NCBI RefSeq assembly: GCF_900292015.1
Contig: NZ_LR130759.1
Location: 2,542,001-2,606,000 of the forward strand
Source: Mycobacterium basiliense
GTDB taxonomy: Bacteria > Actinomycetota > Actinomycetes > Mycobacteriales > Mycobacteriaceae
Reading direction: 5' to 3'
Length of the DNA stretch: 64,000 bases
Shown: positions 9,513 through 19,292 of the stretch, piece after piece
Position numbering within the stretch: position 1 is the stretch's first letter
Layout of the letters: the number at the start of each line of letters is the position of its first letter
Made by a program: the position numbers and the translations under genes
The notes under the pieces: model-generated
Seen by the model: the letters and a program-made list of their open reading frames with translations, nothing else
Told to the model about the DNA's origin: nothing
The model's database searches: none

Positions 9513-10940
9513 GTGACCGACACGGTGAGCCCGGCCGGCAGCTGGCGTGAGCTGCTGACCACCCATCTGGGGACCTCCACCGTGCTGGCCGGTGGTGTCG
9601 CGATGTACGCGACCAACGAGTTTTTGACGATCAGTCTGCTGCCGAGCACGATCGCCGAGATCGGCGGCGGCCGACTGTATGCCTGGGTGACCACGTTGTA
9701 TCTGGTTGGCTCCGTGGTCGCGGCGACCATGGTCAACTCGATGCTGCGTGCCCTGGGCCCGCGCTGGTCATTTCTGTTGGGATTGGCCCTCTTCGGCGTG
9801 GCCAGTGTGGTCTGCGGGGCGGCGCCGACGATGGAGGTCCTGATAGCGGGGCGTGCCCTCCAAGGGATCGCCGGCGGATTGCTCGCCGGCTTGGGCTATG
9901 CGCTGATCAACGCCGCTCTGCCACGCTCGTTGTGGACTCGCGGATCCGCGCTCGTGTCGGCGATGTGGGGCGTCGCGACGATCGTCGGGCCGGCGACGGG
10001 TGGCCTCTTTGCACAACTAGGACTGTGGCGGTGGGCGTTTGGCGCCATGGCCATGCTGACGGCGGCGATGGCTCTGCTGGTAACGATGGTGCTAGCCGCG
10101 GGCCGGGTCGATCCGCGCGATGCAACCTCGATACCCCCGGCGCTCAAGGTGCCGGTGTGGTCGTTGCTGCTGGTGGGCAGCGCCGCGTTGGCGGTCAGCG
10201 TGGCCCAGCTCCCGCGTAACGGGATGGCAACCACCGGACTGCTCGTTCTCGGCGTGTTGTTGGTCGGGCTGGCCGTGGTCGTCGACTGGCGAAGCGACGC
10301 AGCGGTATTGCCGCACAGCGTATTTGGCAGCGGGCCGCTGAAATGGATTTATCTGACCATGGCGATGCAGATGATGGCGGTGATGGTCGACACGTATGTA
10401 CCGCTGTTCGGACAGCGGTTGGGGCACCTGACGCCGGTGGCTGCCGGCTTTTTGGGGGCATCATTGGCGATCGGCTGGACGGTCAGCGAGATCGCCAGCG
10501 CATCGCTGAACAACCCACGAACCATCGGGCGCGTGATCGCGATCGCGCCGCTGGTAATGGCGTCGGGTCTGGCGCTGGCCGCATTCACCCAGCGGGCCGA
10601 CGCCCCTATCGGGGTTGTCGCGCTGTGGGCAGGGGCGCTGATGATCGCCGGGTTCGGCATCGGGATGGCCTGGCCGCATCTGTCGGCCCGCGCCATGCAA
10701 TCCGTCGACGACCCCGCCGAGGGTGGCGCTGCCGCTGCCGCCATCAACACCGTGCAGCTGATCTCCGGAGCATTTGGCGCCGGACTGGCCGGTGTCGTCG
10801 TGAATACCGCCACCGGCGGCGAGGTGGCGGCCGCACGCTGGCTATTCGCGGTCTTCACGGTGCTGGCCGGGGTCGGACTCCTGTCCTCCTACCGGGTATC
10901 CCACCCAGCCACCCGGGGTGATCACGACTCAACGTGTTGA
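9513..10940 (+). CDS. MFS transporter (Rv1634-like drug exporter)
   Basis: A 475-residue multi-span membrane protein that aligns throughout with Rv1634 of M. tuberculosis, a major facilitator reported as a drug efflux candidate. Features include a first-half AGRALQGIAGGLLAGLGYALI segment, typical of the motif C region of 12-14-span antiporters, and repeated Gly/Ala-rich helices to about residue 460. GTG 9513 starts VTDTVSPAGSW, like the homologue. It follows uvrB by 41 nt and could be co-transcribed. Its 3' end overlaps the end of the convergent mannosyltransferase gene by 12 bp. Substrate is unknown here. Confidence 0.92.
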   Translation: MTDTVSPAGSWRELLTTHLGTSTVLAGGVAMYATNEFLTISLLPSTIAEIGGGRLYAWVTTLYLVGSVVAATMVNSMLRALGPRWSFLLGLALFGVASVVCGAAPTMEVLIAGRALQGIAGGLLAGLGYALINAALPRSLWTRGSALVSAMWGVATIVGPATGGLFAQLGLWRWAFGAMAMLTAAMALLVTMVLAAGRVDPRDATSIPPALKVPVWSLLLVGSAALAVSVAQLPRNGMATTGLLVLGVLLVGLAVVVDWRSDAAVLPHSVFGSGPLKWIYLTMAMQMMAVMVDTYVPLFGQRLGHLTPVAAGFLGASLAIGWTVSEIASASLNNPRTIGRVIAIAPLVMASGLALAAFTQRADAPIGVVALWAGALMIAGFGIGMAWPHLSARAMQSVDDPAEGGAAAAAINTVQLISGAFGAGLAGVVVNTATGGEVAAARWLFAVFTVLAGVGLLSSYRVSHPATRGDHDSTC

Positions 10941-12512
10941 CTTGACCACCTGCGAATAGTGGAACTGCCACCGCTCGACAATGTGGAAACCCAGGTAGCT
11001 CGGGAAGCGGTAGGCGGGCGTCCGTCCGAACGCCGTACCCGGTGACAGTGATTGCCCCACTTGATGATCGGGTAGCGACGCATCGTGATTGGAGATCGTC
11101 CAGACGGTGGTGCACTTGTTGATTTTGGCCGTCGTGAGCCACACCGCGACGTGCCCGTCCCACAGCGTGCCGACCGTGGGCCCATAGGCGCCGCGCTCGA
11201 CGTCGATCAGGGACTGGAAGGCGCCCGGCCGGGTCGCCAGCAGTGCGCGAACGGGACCGGGCCTCCAGGGCACCGTGTTGTCGACCAGGAGACAGTCTCC
11301 CGGGGCGGCATGAGCACTGATTAGGTCCGCCACCTGGCTGTAGTCCCAGCCCTCCTTGGCGTAGGGCCCCCGTTGTGTGAAGAAGTAGTTGGGGAACGCG
11401 GCGACGGCCAGCAGCGCCACAATTCCGGCGATGTACCAGGGCCTCCGGGCGATGGCGACGATGCAGACCGCTAGCACGACGGCCGCGCCGGGGGCGGTGA
11501 GGATCAGGTAGCGCGGGTAGTAAACGGGTTCGACGATCGCCGAGTAGATCAGCACGACGGCGGTGGGGATGACCACCCACGCCACGCTGGCCAGCAGGAG
11601 TGGGCCGGTACCGTCGCTGCGCCCTGACACGCCGGCCAAGCGCAGCGCACCAGCCGCGACAACGATCACGCCGGCGAGGATTGCGAACGGAACGCTGTGG
11701 TCGAAATACTGCCTATGCATCACGTCGAGCAACAGGTTTCTGTTCAGTCCCGAAATCCATCCGACCTGCCAGATCTGGCCGTGGGCGAACAGCACGAACG
11801 GTGTCATCGCCACGAGTGCGGCCACCGTAGCGATCGTCCACCGGATGACCGGGGACTTTCGTGTGTTTTCCGGGGCCAACAGCGGCAGCAGTGCGGCGTG
11901 GACCAGCACCAGCAGACCGAAGTTGAGATTGACCAGGATCGACAGCACCAACACCAGCGCGTAGCGCAGCCACCGCCAGCGGCTGTTCCGCCGCACGGCC
12001 GTAACCAGCACGACGGTGAGCCAGACGGCGGCGGCCACCGACAGCGCAGAGGAGCGAGCCTCGATCCCGGCCCACGTCACCCGCGGCAGGATGGCGAAGA
12101 CGACACCGGCGCACAACGCGTTAGTTCGCCCGGAAAATTGCTTGGTGAACACCACAACGCCCGCGGCCGCCGCCCCGATAGCCAGGCTGCTGGGAACTCG
12201 TGACCAGAATTCGGTGGGCGGAAAGATCATGAACCAGCCGTGCATCAACAGGTAGTAGAGGCCGTGCACGGCGTCGATGTGGCCCAGTAGTTTCCATAGC
12301 TCCGGCACTGTCCGGCTTGCCGACGCCGAGATGGTGGCGCCCTCGTCGAACCACAAAGACGGCCTCGCGGCCCAGGCGGCGCTGATAGCCGTGGCCAGCA
12401 ACGCAACGGCCCACGGGTCTAGCCATCGGCCACGTGCGGGCGGGTGCTCAGTGGGCTCAAGGACGGCCGCCGTGCCCTGCTCAAGCGTTGGTACGGACAT
12501 GATGCTTGTCAC
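10929..12512 (-). CDS. capA: Polyprenyl-phosphomannose-dependent mannosyltransferase, LAM capping
   Basis: GT-C membrane glycosyltransferase of the PMT/GT39 type, orthologous to Rv1635c. That enzyme (CapA) adds the first mannose cap residue to lipoarabinomannan, and the M. marinum orthologue is known to be needed for capping. The first extracytoplasmic loop carries SLWFDEGATI, with the Asp-Glu pair expected for GT-C catalysis, followed by about ten hydrophobic spans to residue 400 and a soluble C-terminal domain. GTG 12512 is chosen (527 residues) because GGGAG lies 7 nt upstream; ATG 12548 and ATG 12500 are alternatives. The donor would be decaprenyl-phosphomannose, acting on the outer face of the membrane. 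Confidence 0.88.
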   Translation of the reverse strand: MTSIMSVPTLEQGTAAVLEPTEHPPARGRWLDPWAVALLATAISAAWAARPSLWFDEGATISASASRTVPELWKLLGHIDAVHGLYYLLMHGWFMIFPPTEFWSRVPSSLAIGAAAAGVVVFTKQFSGRTNALCAGVVFAILPRVTWAGIEARSSALSVAAAVWLTVVLVTAVRRNSRWRWLRYALVLVLSILVNLNFGLLVLVHAALLPLLAPENTRKSPVIRWTIATVAALVAMTPFVLFAHGQIWQVGWISGLNRNLLLDVMHRQYFDHSVPFAILAGVIVVAAGALRLAGVSGRSDGTGPLLLASVAWVVIPTAVVLIYSAIVEPVYYPRYLILTAPGAAVVLAVCIVAIARRPWYIAGIVALLAVAAFPNYFFTQRGPYAKEGWDYSQVADLISAHAAPGDCLLVDNTVPWRPGPVRALLATRPGAFQSLIDVERGAYGPTVGTLWDGHVAVWLTTAKINKCTTVWTISNHDASLPDHQVGQSLSPGTAFGRTPAYRFPSYLGFHIVERWQFHYSQVVKSTR

Positions 12513-12822
12513 TGTAGGGCTCCCGCGATGATCCTGGTCACCAGCCATGTTGGGGTATGTGACCCGGCCAATCGGCGGGTGTTGGCATGCGCCGGCCCCG
12601 CGATGGGTCGATATCGCGTGAAAAGCACTGTGCTGCTGAGGATTTTCCGGTCACAGCAGTGCTCGAATTGCGTCGTCATTGGCAATAGTGTCCGTCGCTC
12701 GCCACTGGCTGGGCAAATGCAAGGTTGCGCCACGCCGTTCCGGTGTGGTTAATCTGATCCATCTAGATCTGGCAAAGCGATACTGTCTTGGGTTGGCGTA
12801 GCAACCGACACTGGGAGGGTTA
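12513..12822. other. Divergent intergenic region with an imperfect hairpin
   Basis: This 310-nt stretch separates capA and the universal stress gene and should contain both promoters. No supported gene is present. AGCACTG (12624-12630) and CAGTGCT (12657-12663) form a 7-bp inverted repeat with a 26-nt spacer. Near the downstream end, TACTGT at about 12780 is a possible -10 for the stress gene, without a clear -35. I see no known operator. Confidence 0.35.
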
Positions 12823-13263
12823 ATGGCCGCCTATCGGACCGTGGTGGTAGGAACCGACGGCTCGGACTCGTCGATGCGTGCGGTGGATCGCGCCGCGCAA
12901 ATCGCAGGTTCCGAAACCAAGTTGATCATCGCCTCGGCATACCTGCCCCAGCATGAGGATGGTCGCGCCGCCGATGTGCTGAGGGAAGAAAGCTACAAGG
13001 TGACGGGCACCGCTCCGATCTACGAGATCCTGCACGACGCCAAGGAACGGGCGCACAACGCCGGTGCCAAGAACGTCGAGGAGCGGGCGGTCGTCGGCGC
13101 TCCGGTGGATGCATTGGTGAATCTGGCCGAAGAGGAAAAGGCTGACCTGCTCGTTGTGGGCAACGTCGGTCTGAGCACCATCGCGGGCCGGTTGCTGGGA
13201 TCGGTGCCGGCCAATGTCTCGCGTCGGGCCAAGGTCGATGTGCTGATCGTGCACACCACCTAG
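12823..13263 (+). CDS. Universal stress protein, Rv1636/TB15.3 type
   Basis: Encodes 146 residues almost identical to Rv1636 (TB15.3), which has been characterised as a cAMP-binding universal stress protein. The UspA nucleotide loop GNVGLSTIAGRLLGS (pattern G-2X-G-9X-G-S/T) is near residue 111-125, and the N-terminal VVVGTDGSDSS supplies the Asp typical of the fold. It is cytosolic, probably dimeric, and likely buffers cAMP or ATP rather than acting as an enzyme. A strong site GGGAGGG lies just before the ATG. It is convergent with the metallo-hydrolase gene 11 nt downstream. An adenylate cyclase gene sits about 15 kb further on, but no link can be inferred from position. Confidence 0.95.
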   Translation: MAAYRTVVVGTDGSDSSMRAVDRAAQIAGSETKLIIASAYLPQHEDGRAADVLREESYKVTGTAPIYEILHDAKERAHNAGAKNVEERAVVGAPVDALVNLAEEEKADLLVVGNVGLSTIAGRLLGSVPANVSRRAKVDVLIVHTT

Positions 13264-13274
13264 AGTTTGTCGCG

Positions 13275-13979
13275 CTACCAGCCCCGTTCGCGCCATTCGC
13301 CCAGGTGAGGGCGTTCGGTGCCCAGTACGGTGTCGTCGCCGTGACCGGGGTAGATGATGGTGGAGTCGGGGTACACGTCAAACACCCGAGTGGTGACATC
13401 GTCGAGTAGTTGGGTGAAGTCACCGGGCTGCCAGGTCTTGCCGACGCCTCCCGGGAACAGACAATCACCGGTGAACATCTGCGTCACCTCGCCTGTGGCC
13501 GGCCCATCGAGCGCCAGCGCGATCGATCCAGGGGTGTGCCCGCGCAAGTGGATGACATCGAAGCTCAGCTCGCCGATCTGCACGCTGTCGCCGTTGGCCA
13601 GCAGGCGGTCCGGTTTGATCGGCAGCGCGTCGGCATCGATCTGATGGGCGGCGGTGGGCGCGCCGGTGGCGGCGGCCACCGCTTCCAGCGCCTGCCAGTG
13701 GTCGAAGTGCTGGTGGCTGGTCACGATTAGCGACAACTTGGGGGTATGGCTGCGTACCAGATCGATGAGCAGGTCGGGATCGTTGGCGGCGTCGATGAGC
13801 AGCGTATCCCCGGTGGCCGAACAGGTCACCAGGTAGGCGTTGTTGTCCATCGGGCCGACTGAGGCCTTCACAATGGTGGCGCCGGGCAGGGTGCGTCGGG
13901 CCGCGGTGCCCGGTTCGACGTGTCCGGTGTAGTTGTCGCTGGGCTCGAGGCGCTTCTCCGAGGCAGTCATAGCGGTCAC
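13275..13979 (-). CDS. Metallo-beta-lactamase-fold hydrolase (glyoxalase II-like)
   Basis: Homologue of Rv1637c. The 234 residues contain the zinc ligand motif SHQHFDH (HxHxDH), then HLRGHTPGS, FTGDCLFPGG with the bridging Asp, and the final YPGHGDD. This arrangement fits glyoxalase II or related thioester hydrolases of the MBL fold; the substrate is not known. GTG 13979 is preferred because GGGGA lies 8 nt upstream and the homologue begins similarly; ATG 13970 is possible, and ATG 14021 would add a low-complexity leader. It diverges from uvrA with 110 nt between them. Confidence 0.9.
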   Translation of the reverse strand: MTAMTASEKRLEPSDNYTGHVEPGTAARRTLPGATIVKASVGPMDNNAYLVTCSATGDTLLIDAANDPDLLIDLVRSHTPKLSLIVTSHQHFDHWQALEAVAAATGAPTAAHQIDADALPIKPDRLLANGDSVQIGELSFDVIHLRGHTPGSIALALDGPATGEVTQMFTGDCLFPGGVGKTWQPGDFTQLLDDVTTRVFDVYPDSTIIYPGHGDDTVLGTERPHLGEWRERGW

Positions 13980-14089
13980 GTTACTGGTCCCCGAATGCTT
14001 GTCGGTAAGGGCACATAGCATGGACTACGGCCTGCGCAATGGCAGGTTTGTTTCTGGGTGTGAGCTGAGTATTTCGGGGAAGGGACAGC

Positions 14090-17005
14090 GTGGCTGACCG
14101 CCTGATCGTCAAGGGTGCACGTGAGCACAATCTGTGTGGCGTCGACCTTGACCTGCCCCGCGACGCGATGATCGTCTTCACCGGGCTGTCCGGGTCGGGT
14201 AAGTCCTCGTTGGCGTTCGACACCATTTTCGCCGAAGGCCAGCGGCGCTATGTGGAATCGTTGTCGGCGTACGCGCGCCAGTTTCTTGGGCAGATGGACA
14301 AGCCGGACGTCGACTTCATCGAGGGGCTTTCCCCCGCGGTGTCGATCGATCAGAAGTCCACCAACCGCAATCCGCGGTCGACTGTCGGCACCATCACCGA
14401 GGTCTACGACTATCTGAGGCTGCTGTATGCGCGTGCCGGCACCCCGCACTGCCCGACCTGTGGCGAGCGCATCGCGCGCCAAACGCCCCAACAAATCGTG
14501 GACCAGGTGCTGGCCATGGAGGAGGGCACGCGGTTTCTGGTGCTGGCGCCAGTGGTGCGTACCCGCAAGGGGGAGTTCGCCGACCTGTTCGACAAGCTCA
14601 ATGCGCAGGGTTATAGCCGGGTGCGGGTTGACGGAGTGGTTCATCCGCTGACCGATCCGCCGAAGCTGAAGAAACAGGAGAAGCACGACATCGAGGTGGT
14701 GGTGGATCGTCTCACCGTCAAAGTGGCCGCTAAACAGCGGCTCACTGACTCGGTGGAGACGGCACTGAACCTGGCCGACGGCATCGTGGTGCTGGAATTC
14801 CCCGATGACCGCGACGAGCATGATCATCCTCGCGAGCAGCGGTTCTCCGAGAAGCTGGCTTGCCCCAATGGGCACCCGCTCGCGGTCGACGACCTAGAAC
14901 CGCGGTCGTTTTCGTTCAATTCGCCCTATGGGGCTTGCCCGGAATGCAGCGGGCTGGGGATCCGCAAGGAGGTTGACCCCGAGCTGGTGGTGCCCGACCC
15001 GGATCGCACGCTGGCCGACGGCGCGGTGGCACCGTGGTCCACGGGCCACACCGCTGAATACTTCACCCGCATGATGGCGGGTCTGGGTGAGGCGCTCGGG
15101 TTCGACGTTGACACACCTTGGCGCAAGCTACCGGCCAAGGCCCGCAAGGCGATTCTGGAGGGCTCCGACGAGCAGGTCCATGTGCGGTACCGAAACCGGT
15201 ACGGGCGCACCCGGTCCTACTACGCCGATTTCGAGGGCGTGCTGGCGTTTCTGCAGCGCAAGATGGCTCAGACCGAGTCCGAGCAGATGAAGGAACGCTA
15301 CGAAGGCTTCATGCGTGACGTGCCGTGTCCGGTCTGTGTGGGCACGCGGCTCAAGCCAGAGATCCTGGCGGTGACGCTGGCGGCAGGGGACCAGGGCGCC
15401 AAATCGATTGCCGAGGTCTGCGAACTGTCAATCTCGGACTGCGCAGACTTTCTGAACGCGCTCACGCTCGGTCATCGCGAGCAGGCGATTGCCGGGCAGG
15501 TGCTCAAAGAAATCCAGTCGCGACTCGGGTTCCTGCTCGATGTCGGTTTGGAGTACCTGTCGTTGTCGCGCGCAGCGGCCACGCTGTCCGGTGGTGAGGC
15601 ACAACGCATTCGGCTGGCCACTCAGATCGGCTCCGGTCTGGTGGGGGTGTTGTATGTGCTTGACGAGCCTTCCATTGGGCTGCACCAGCGTGACAACCGC
15701 CGGCTCATTGAAACCCTCACCCGGTTAAGGGATTTGGGTAACACGCTGATCGTGGTCGAGCATGACGAGGACACTATCGAGCACGCCGACTGGGTTGTTG
15801 ACATCGGTCCGGGGGCCGGCGAGCATGGTGGCCGCATCGTGCACAGTGGCCCATACCAGGAGCTGCTGCGCAACCAGACTTCGATTACCGGCGCCTACCT
15901 GTCGGGCCGGGAAAGCATCGGCATTCCGGCGATCCGTCGATCTGTCGACAAGCGGCGGCAAGTTACCGTCGTGGGTGCTCGGGAACACAACTTGCGCGGT
16001 ATCGATGTGTCGTTTCCCCTTGGTGTGCTCACCTCGGTGACCGGAGTGTCCGGATCGGGCAAATCCACACTGGTCAATGACATCCTGGCGGCCGTGCTGG
16101 CGAATCGGCTCAATGGCGCCCGCCAGGTCCCCGGTCGACATACCCGCGTCACGGGGCTTGACCACTTGGACAAGCTAGTGCGGGTCGACCAGTCGCCGAT
16201 CGGCCGTACGCCGCGATCCAACCCGGCCACCTATACCGGCGTATTCGACAAGATCCGAACCCTGTTCGCGGCCACCACCGAGGCCAAAGTTCGCGGTTAT
16301 CAGCCGGGTCGATTCTCGTTCAATGTCAAGGGCGGTCGCTGTGAGGCGTGCACCGGCGACGGCACTATCAAGATCGAGATGAACTTCCTGCCCGACGTGT
16401 ATGTGCCATGCGAAGTGTGCCAGGGCGCACGCTATAACCGGGAAACCCTTGAAGTGCACTACAAGGGTAAGACCATCTCCGAGGTGCTCGACATGTCGAT
16501 CGAGGAAGCCGCGGAGTTCTTCGAGCCGATCGCCGGCATTCATCGCTATCTGCGGACGTTGGTCGACGTCGGCCTGGGGTATGTCCGCCTCGGCCAGCCC
16601 GCACCGACGCTGTCGGGAGGCGAGGCGCAGCGGGTCAAGTTGGCGTCCGAGTTGCAGAAGCGCTCAACCGGCCGCACCATCTATATCCTCGACGAGCCCA
16701 CCACCGGGCTGCATTTCGACGACATACGAAAGTTGTTGAATGTCATCAGTGGGCTTGTGGACAAGGGCAACACGGTGATCGTCATCGAGCACAACTTGGA
16801 CGTGATCAAGACGTCGGACTGGATCATCGACATGGGCCCGGAGGGCGGTGCCGGCGGCGGAACCGTTGTCGCCCAAGGCGCGCCGGAGCATGTCGCCGCG
16901 GTGCCAGAAAGCTACACCGGCAAATTCCTGGCCGACGTCGTCGGCACCGGACGCGCGTCGGCCAGCACAACCCGGCCGACTCGGCGGCGAAAGGTAAGTG
17001 CCTGA
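14090..17005 (+). CDS. uvrA: Excinuclease ABC subunit A
   Basis: Damage-recognition ATPase of nucleotide excision repair, partner of UvrB encoded about 5 kb upstream. The 971-residue protein has two ABC modules. The first has Walker [13 protein letters not shown] near residue 30 and signature [12 protein letters not shown]. The second has [12 protein letters not shown] and [12 protein letters not shown], with DEPTTGLHF as Walker B. The C-terminal zinc module shows CEAC and CEVCQG pairs; the first zinc-like module reads CPNGH followed by CPEC, so one expected Cys is replaced by a Cys-X3-His arrangement. GTG 14090 follows GGGGAAGGGA at a good distance and fits the 972-residue M. tuberculosis protein. 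No LexA box is obvious upstream. Confidence 0.98.
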   Translation: MADRLIVKGAREHNLCGVDLDLPRDAMIVFTGLSGSGKSSLAFDTIFAEGQRRYVESLSAYARQFLGQMDKPDVDFIEGLSPAVSIDQKSTNRNPRSTVGTITEVYDYLRLLYARAGTPHCPTCGERIARQTPQQIVDQVLAMEEGTRFLVLAPVVRTRKGEFADLFDKLNAQGYSRVRVDGVVHPLTDPPKLKKQEKHDIEVVVDRLTVKVAAKQRLTDSVETALNLADGIVVLEFPDDRDEHDHPREQRFSEKLACPNGHPLAVDDLEPRSFSFNSPYGACPECSGLGIRKEVDPELVVPDPDRTLADGAVAPWSTGHTAEYFTRMMAGLGEALGFDVDTPWRKLPAKARKAILEGSDEQVHVRYRNRYGRTRSYYADFEGVLAFLQRKMAQTESEQMKERYEGFMRDVPCPVCVGTRLKPEILAVTLAAGDQGAKSIAEVCELSISDCADFLNALTLGHREQAIAGQVLKEIQSRLGFLLDVGLEYLSLSRAAATLSGGEAQRIRLATQIGSGLVGVLYVLDEPSIGLHQRDNRRLIETLTRLRDLGNTLIVVEHDEDTIEHADWVVDIGPGAGEHGGRIVHSGPYQELLRNQTSITGAYLSGRESIGIPAIRRSVDKRRQVTVVGAREHNLRGIDVSFPLGVLTSVTGVSGSGKSTLVNDILAAVLANRLNGARQVPGRHTRVTGLDHLDKLVRVDQSPIGRTPRSNPATYTGVFDKIRTLFAATTEAKVRGYQPGRFSFNVKGGRCEACTGDGTIKIEMNFLPDVYVPCEVCQGARYNRETLEVHYKGKTISEVLDMSIEEAAEFFEPIAGIHRYLRTLVDVGLGYVRLGQPAPTLSGGEAQRVKLASELQKRSTGRTIYILDEPTTGLHFDDIRKLLNVISGLVDKGNTVIVIEHNLDVIKTSDWIIDMGPEGGAGGGTVVAQGAPEHVAAVPESYTGKFLADVVGTGRASASTTRPTRRRKVSA

Positions 17006-17035
17006 CTGTCCTCGCCTTGCCGGCGAATCACCACC

Positions 17036-17453
17036 TCATGCAGGTACTTTGGCTGCCATAGCGTCGGCAATTCGACTGGATTGGTCGGTCACCTGCGGTG
17101 CGCAGACGTTGACTTCGAGGACGACGTTGGACACCGCGCTGAGCACATGCTGGCAAATCACAACGCTGCCTTCCGGACCGCGGTGCAGTGAAATCTTGGG
17201 TGGGTCGTGGAGGGGCACGATCTGCGGTTCTTGAAGTTGCCCGGCGGTGTGGGCTTCGCGCTGCATGCGTCGCCGAAACACGTTCTCGGAGTTGAAATGG
17301 CTGGGCCATCAGTTTAAGTGCGACGGTGCGGTCTTTAACGGTGTCATGGGCCACTCGTAGACTTCGCCCATCCCACCGCGACCCAGTAGTCGCTGCCAGC
17401 CGGTAGGGCCCGAACCGGGTGCCCACCCGCAACGTCGGCACGGTGTCACTCAT
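17036..17453 (-). pseudogene. PknE/PknH-type Ser/Thr kinase remnant
   Basis: Reading all minus frames gives pieces of one kinase. MSDTVPTLRVGTRFGPYR lies in the first frame. The Gly-rich loop LLGRGGMGEVYE is in a second frame. HDTVKDRTVALKLMAQPF, with the ATP-binding Lys, returns to the first frame. NVFRRRMQREAHTAGQLQEP then follows in another frame and ends at PQIVPLHD. The open frame runs straight into VVICQHVLSAVSNVVLEV and TDQSSRIADAMAAKVPA, which resembles the extreme C-terminus of the PknH extracellular sensor domain. So the catalytic lobe, transmembrane helix and most of the sensor are deleted, and at least three frameshifts are present. Its ATG overlaps the stop of the upstream 84-residue gene. 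It cannot make a kinase. Confidence 0.8.
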
Positions 17454-17700
17454 CGGTTCGCATCGACTCGCGGATCTGGGCTAGGCGTTCGGCCGCGGCT
17501 CGCTGGCGCTGCTCGTACTCTTCCTCGACAGCCCGCCCTTCGGATGTTTCGGCGTCGAGTTCCGTGGCGCCCAGTGCCGTCGTGTAGCGCGATTCGATCT
17601 TTTCGCGGACGGAGTCGAAGGTCGGCACGCCCGACGCGTCGAACCCAGCATCGGGTTGCGCGGACGGCGTGGTGTCGGCAGTCTCTGGTTCGTCGGGCAT
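17446..17700 (-). CDS. Small charged conserved protein of unknown function
   Basis: Encodes 84 residues, MPDEPETADTTPSAQPDAG... at the start. The first third is disordered-looking and acidic. The remainder, from VPTFDSVREKIESRYTTA onward, is strongly charged and likely helical, ending in ERLAQIRESMRTDE. I do not recognise a domain; similar small proteins are found in mycobacteria. Its TGA overlaps the ATG of the kinase remnant (ATGAGTGA), so the two were once translationally coupled and this protein may have worked with the lost kinase. That link is inference. ATG at 17700 is clear. Confidence 0.7.
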   Translation of the reverse strand: MPDEPETADTTPSAQPDAGFDASGVPTFDSVREKIESRYTTALGATELDAETSEGRAVEEEYEQRQRAAAERLAQIRESMRTDE

Positions 17701-17792
17701 GCCGCAACGTTACTGCGGTCGCAGGACAACGGATTAGCGGCGCCGATGAAGATTGGCGACCGGTGTCGTCGCTGTAGGAGGCCGCGACCGAG

Positions 17793-19232
17793 TTATCTCT
17801 CCGCCGGGGCAACTTGTGCGGTCGGCGAGGAGCTACCCGGCAGCGGAATCCGGGGAGCCCGCGGAGTGCCCAGCTCGCCTGCCAGCCACGGCAGGGCGGC
17901 TGCGAACACCTGGTCGGCGAACGGCCAGTCGTGTTTGCCCGGCTGGGGTACTACCGCGCAGTCGATGCCATTGGTGCGGCCCAGCGCGCACAGCGCATAT
18001 GCTGCCGCGGTTTGGTTACTGGGGTTGGCGGCGGCATTACGCCCGGCTACCTGCATGGCAGCGGTGTCGACAGTCGGGATATCGCGGCGCCCGCTGGCTG
18101 GACCCGAAGAGGGGATCGCGAACCAGCCCGAGACTCCGGTGTAGGGGCCATGGCGGGTGATCACTGTCGTCGGGTCGAACGCCGACCAGGCCTCGGCGTC
18201 GCCGCCGAACAGCCTGGCGATGGTCTCCGCCTTGTTGCCGACGTTCGGATAGAGATCGCCGGCGACATCCACAAAACTGCTGAACATGTCGGGGTGCATG
18301 ACGGTTAGATCCACCGCACAGGTACCGCCCATCGACCAGCCGACAATGCCCCAGTTGTGCTGTTCGGCGCTGACGCCGAAGGTCGAGATCATGTAGGGCA
18401 CGACGTCTTTGGTGAGGTGATCGGCGGCATTGCCGCGTCGGCCATTGACGCATTCGGTGTCGTTGTTGAACGCGCCGCCGGAGTCCACAAAGACGAGAAC
18501 CGGCGCGTTGCCATCGTGCGAGCGCGCCAAAGCGTCGACCGTATGCACGGCCCTGCCTGCCCGCGCCCAGTCGGCGGGCGTGTTGAATTGGCCGCCGATC
18601 ATCATCACCGTCGGCAACTGGGGCGGGGGGTAGCTGGCGAACCAGGCGGGCGGCAGATAGACGAGTTCGCCGCGGTGCTTGAAGTGCGATGCATCGGACG
18701 GGATCGCCACCGGGACCACACTGCCGTGCGTTGGCAGCTCTCCCTTGCCTACCATCGCGGCAACGGTGGCCTGATCCGTCTGATCGGGTAGCGGCCCGGA
18801 GGTTAGTTGATTCCACGCGTCCTGGACGGTGGGGAAGTAGCCCACCCACACGTTGAGCGCCAACGCCGCGCTGAGCGCACACAGCGGTACGGCCAACACC
18901 GACGCGCCGCGGCGCCATCGGCGGGCCCGGCGCCAGCCGAGCACCAGCACCGCCATAGCCACACTCAGTAAACCGACCCAGACCCACAGCGAGCCCGGGG
19001 GAGCCTCATTGGCCAGTCCGCCGACGTACCAGCGGGTCCAACAGGCCGTCACGGCGCCGATGGTCACCACCGCCGGCAGCCGCCGCAGCCGCCACTGAGG
19101 GGAGCGCCACCCGACCGCGAGCAGCAGCACGGCCGCGGTCATGCCTTGCACCGTGACCGGCACCCAACCGTGCATGAGCGAGGTATGAGCATTCGCCAAC
19201 TGCCCCACGGTCGGCGGCACCGACGCTGTCAC
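17793..19232 (-). CDS. Membrane-anchored alpha/beta-hydrolase esterase
   Basis: Homologue of Rv1639c, 479 residues. The first 140 residues contain about four transmembrane helices (for example TVQGMTAAVLLLAVGW and VWVGLLSVAMAVLVLGW). The rest is an extracytoplasmic hydrolase domain of the esterase D/antigen-85-like type, with the nucleophile elbow GWSMGG, a VFVDSGG turn and the likely catalytic His in PGKHDWPF near residue 445. Such proteins are predicted surface esterases; no substrate can be assigned. Start is GTG 19232. It lies 60 nt upstream of the kinase-side genes and downstream of lysX on the same strand, possibly one transcript with lysX. Confidence 0.88.
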   Translation of the reverse strand: MTASVPPTVGQLANAHTSLMHGWVPVTVQGMTAAVLLLAVGWRSPQWRLRRLPAVVTIGAVTACWTRWYVGGLANEAPPGSLWVWVGLLSVAMAVLVLGWRRARRWRRGASVLAVPLCALSAALALNVWVGYFPTVQDAWNQLTSGPLPDQTDQATVAAMVGKGELPTHGSVVPVAIPSDASHFKHRGELVYLPPAWFASYPPPQLPTVMMIGGQFNTPADWARAGRAVHTVDALARSHDGNAPVLVFVDSGGAFNNDTECVNGRRGNAADHLTKDVVPYMISTFGVSAEQHNWGIVGWSMGGTCAVDLTVMHPDMFSSFVDVAGDLYPNVGNKAETIARLFGGDAEAWSAFDPTTVITRHGPYTGVSGWFAIPSSGPASGRRDIPTVDTAAMQVAGRNAAANPSNQTAAAYALCALGRTNGIDCAVVPQPGKHDWPFADQVFAAALPWLAGELGTPRAPRIPLPGSSSPTAQVAPAER

Positions 19233-19292
19233 GGATCAATTGTGCGGCATCGCCTACCGTGTTTTCTAGGAATTGTTTTGAGCTGCCTAGGA

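Noticed and set aside
16998..17234. Plus-strand 78-codon frame after uvrA
   Set aside because: It is antisense to the kinase remnant, which is better supported by recognisable kinase and sensor motifs.
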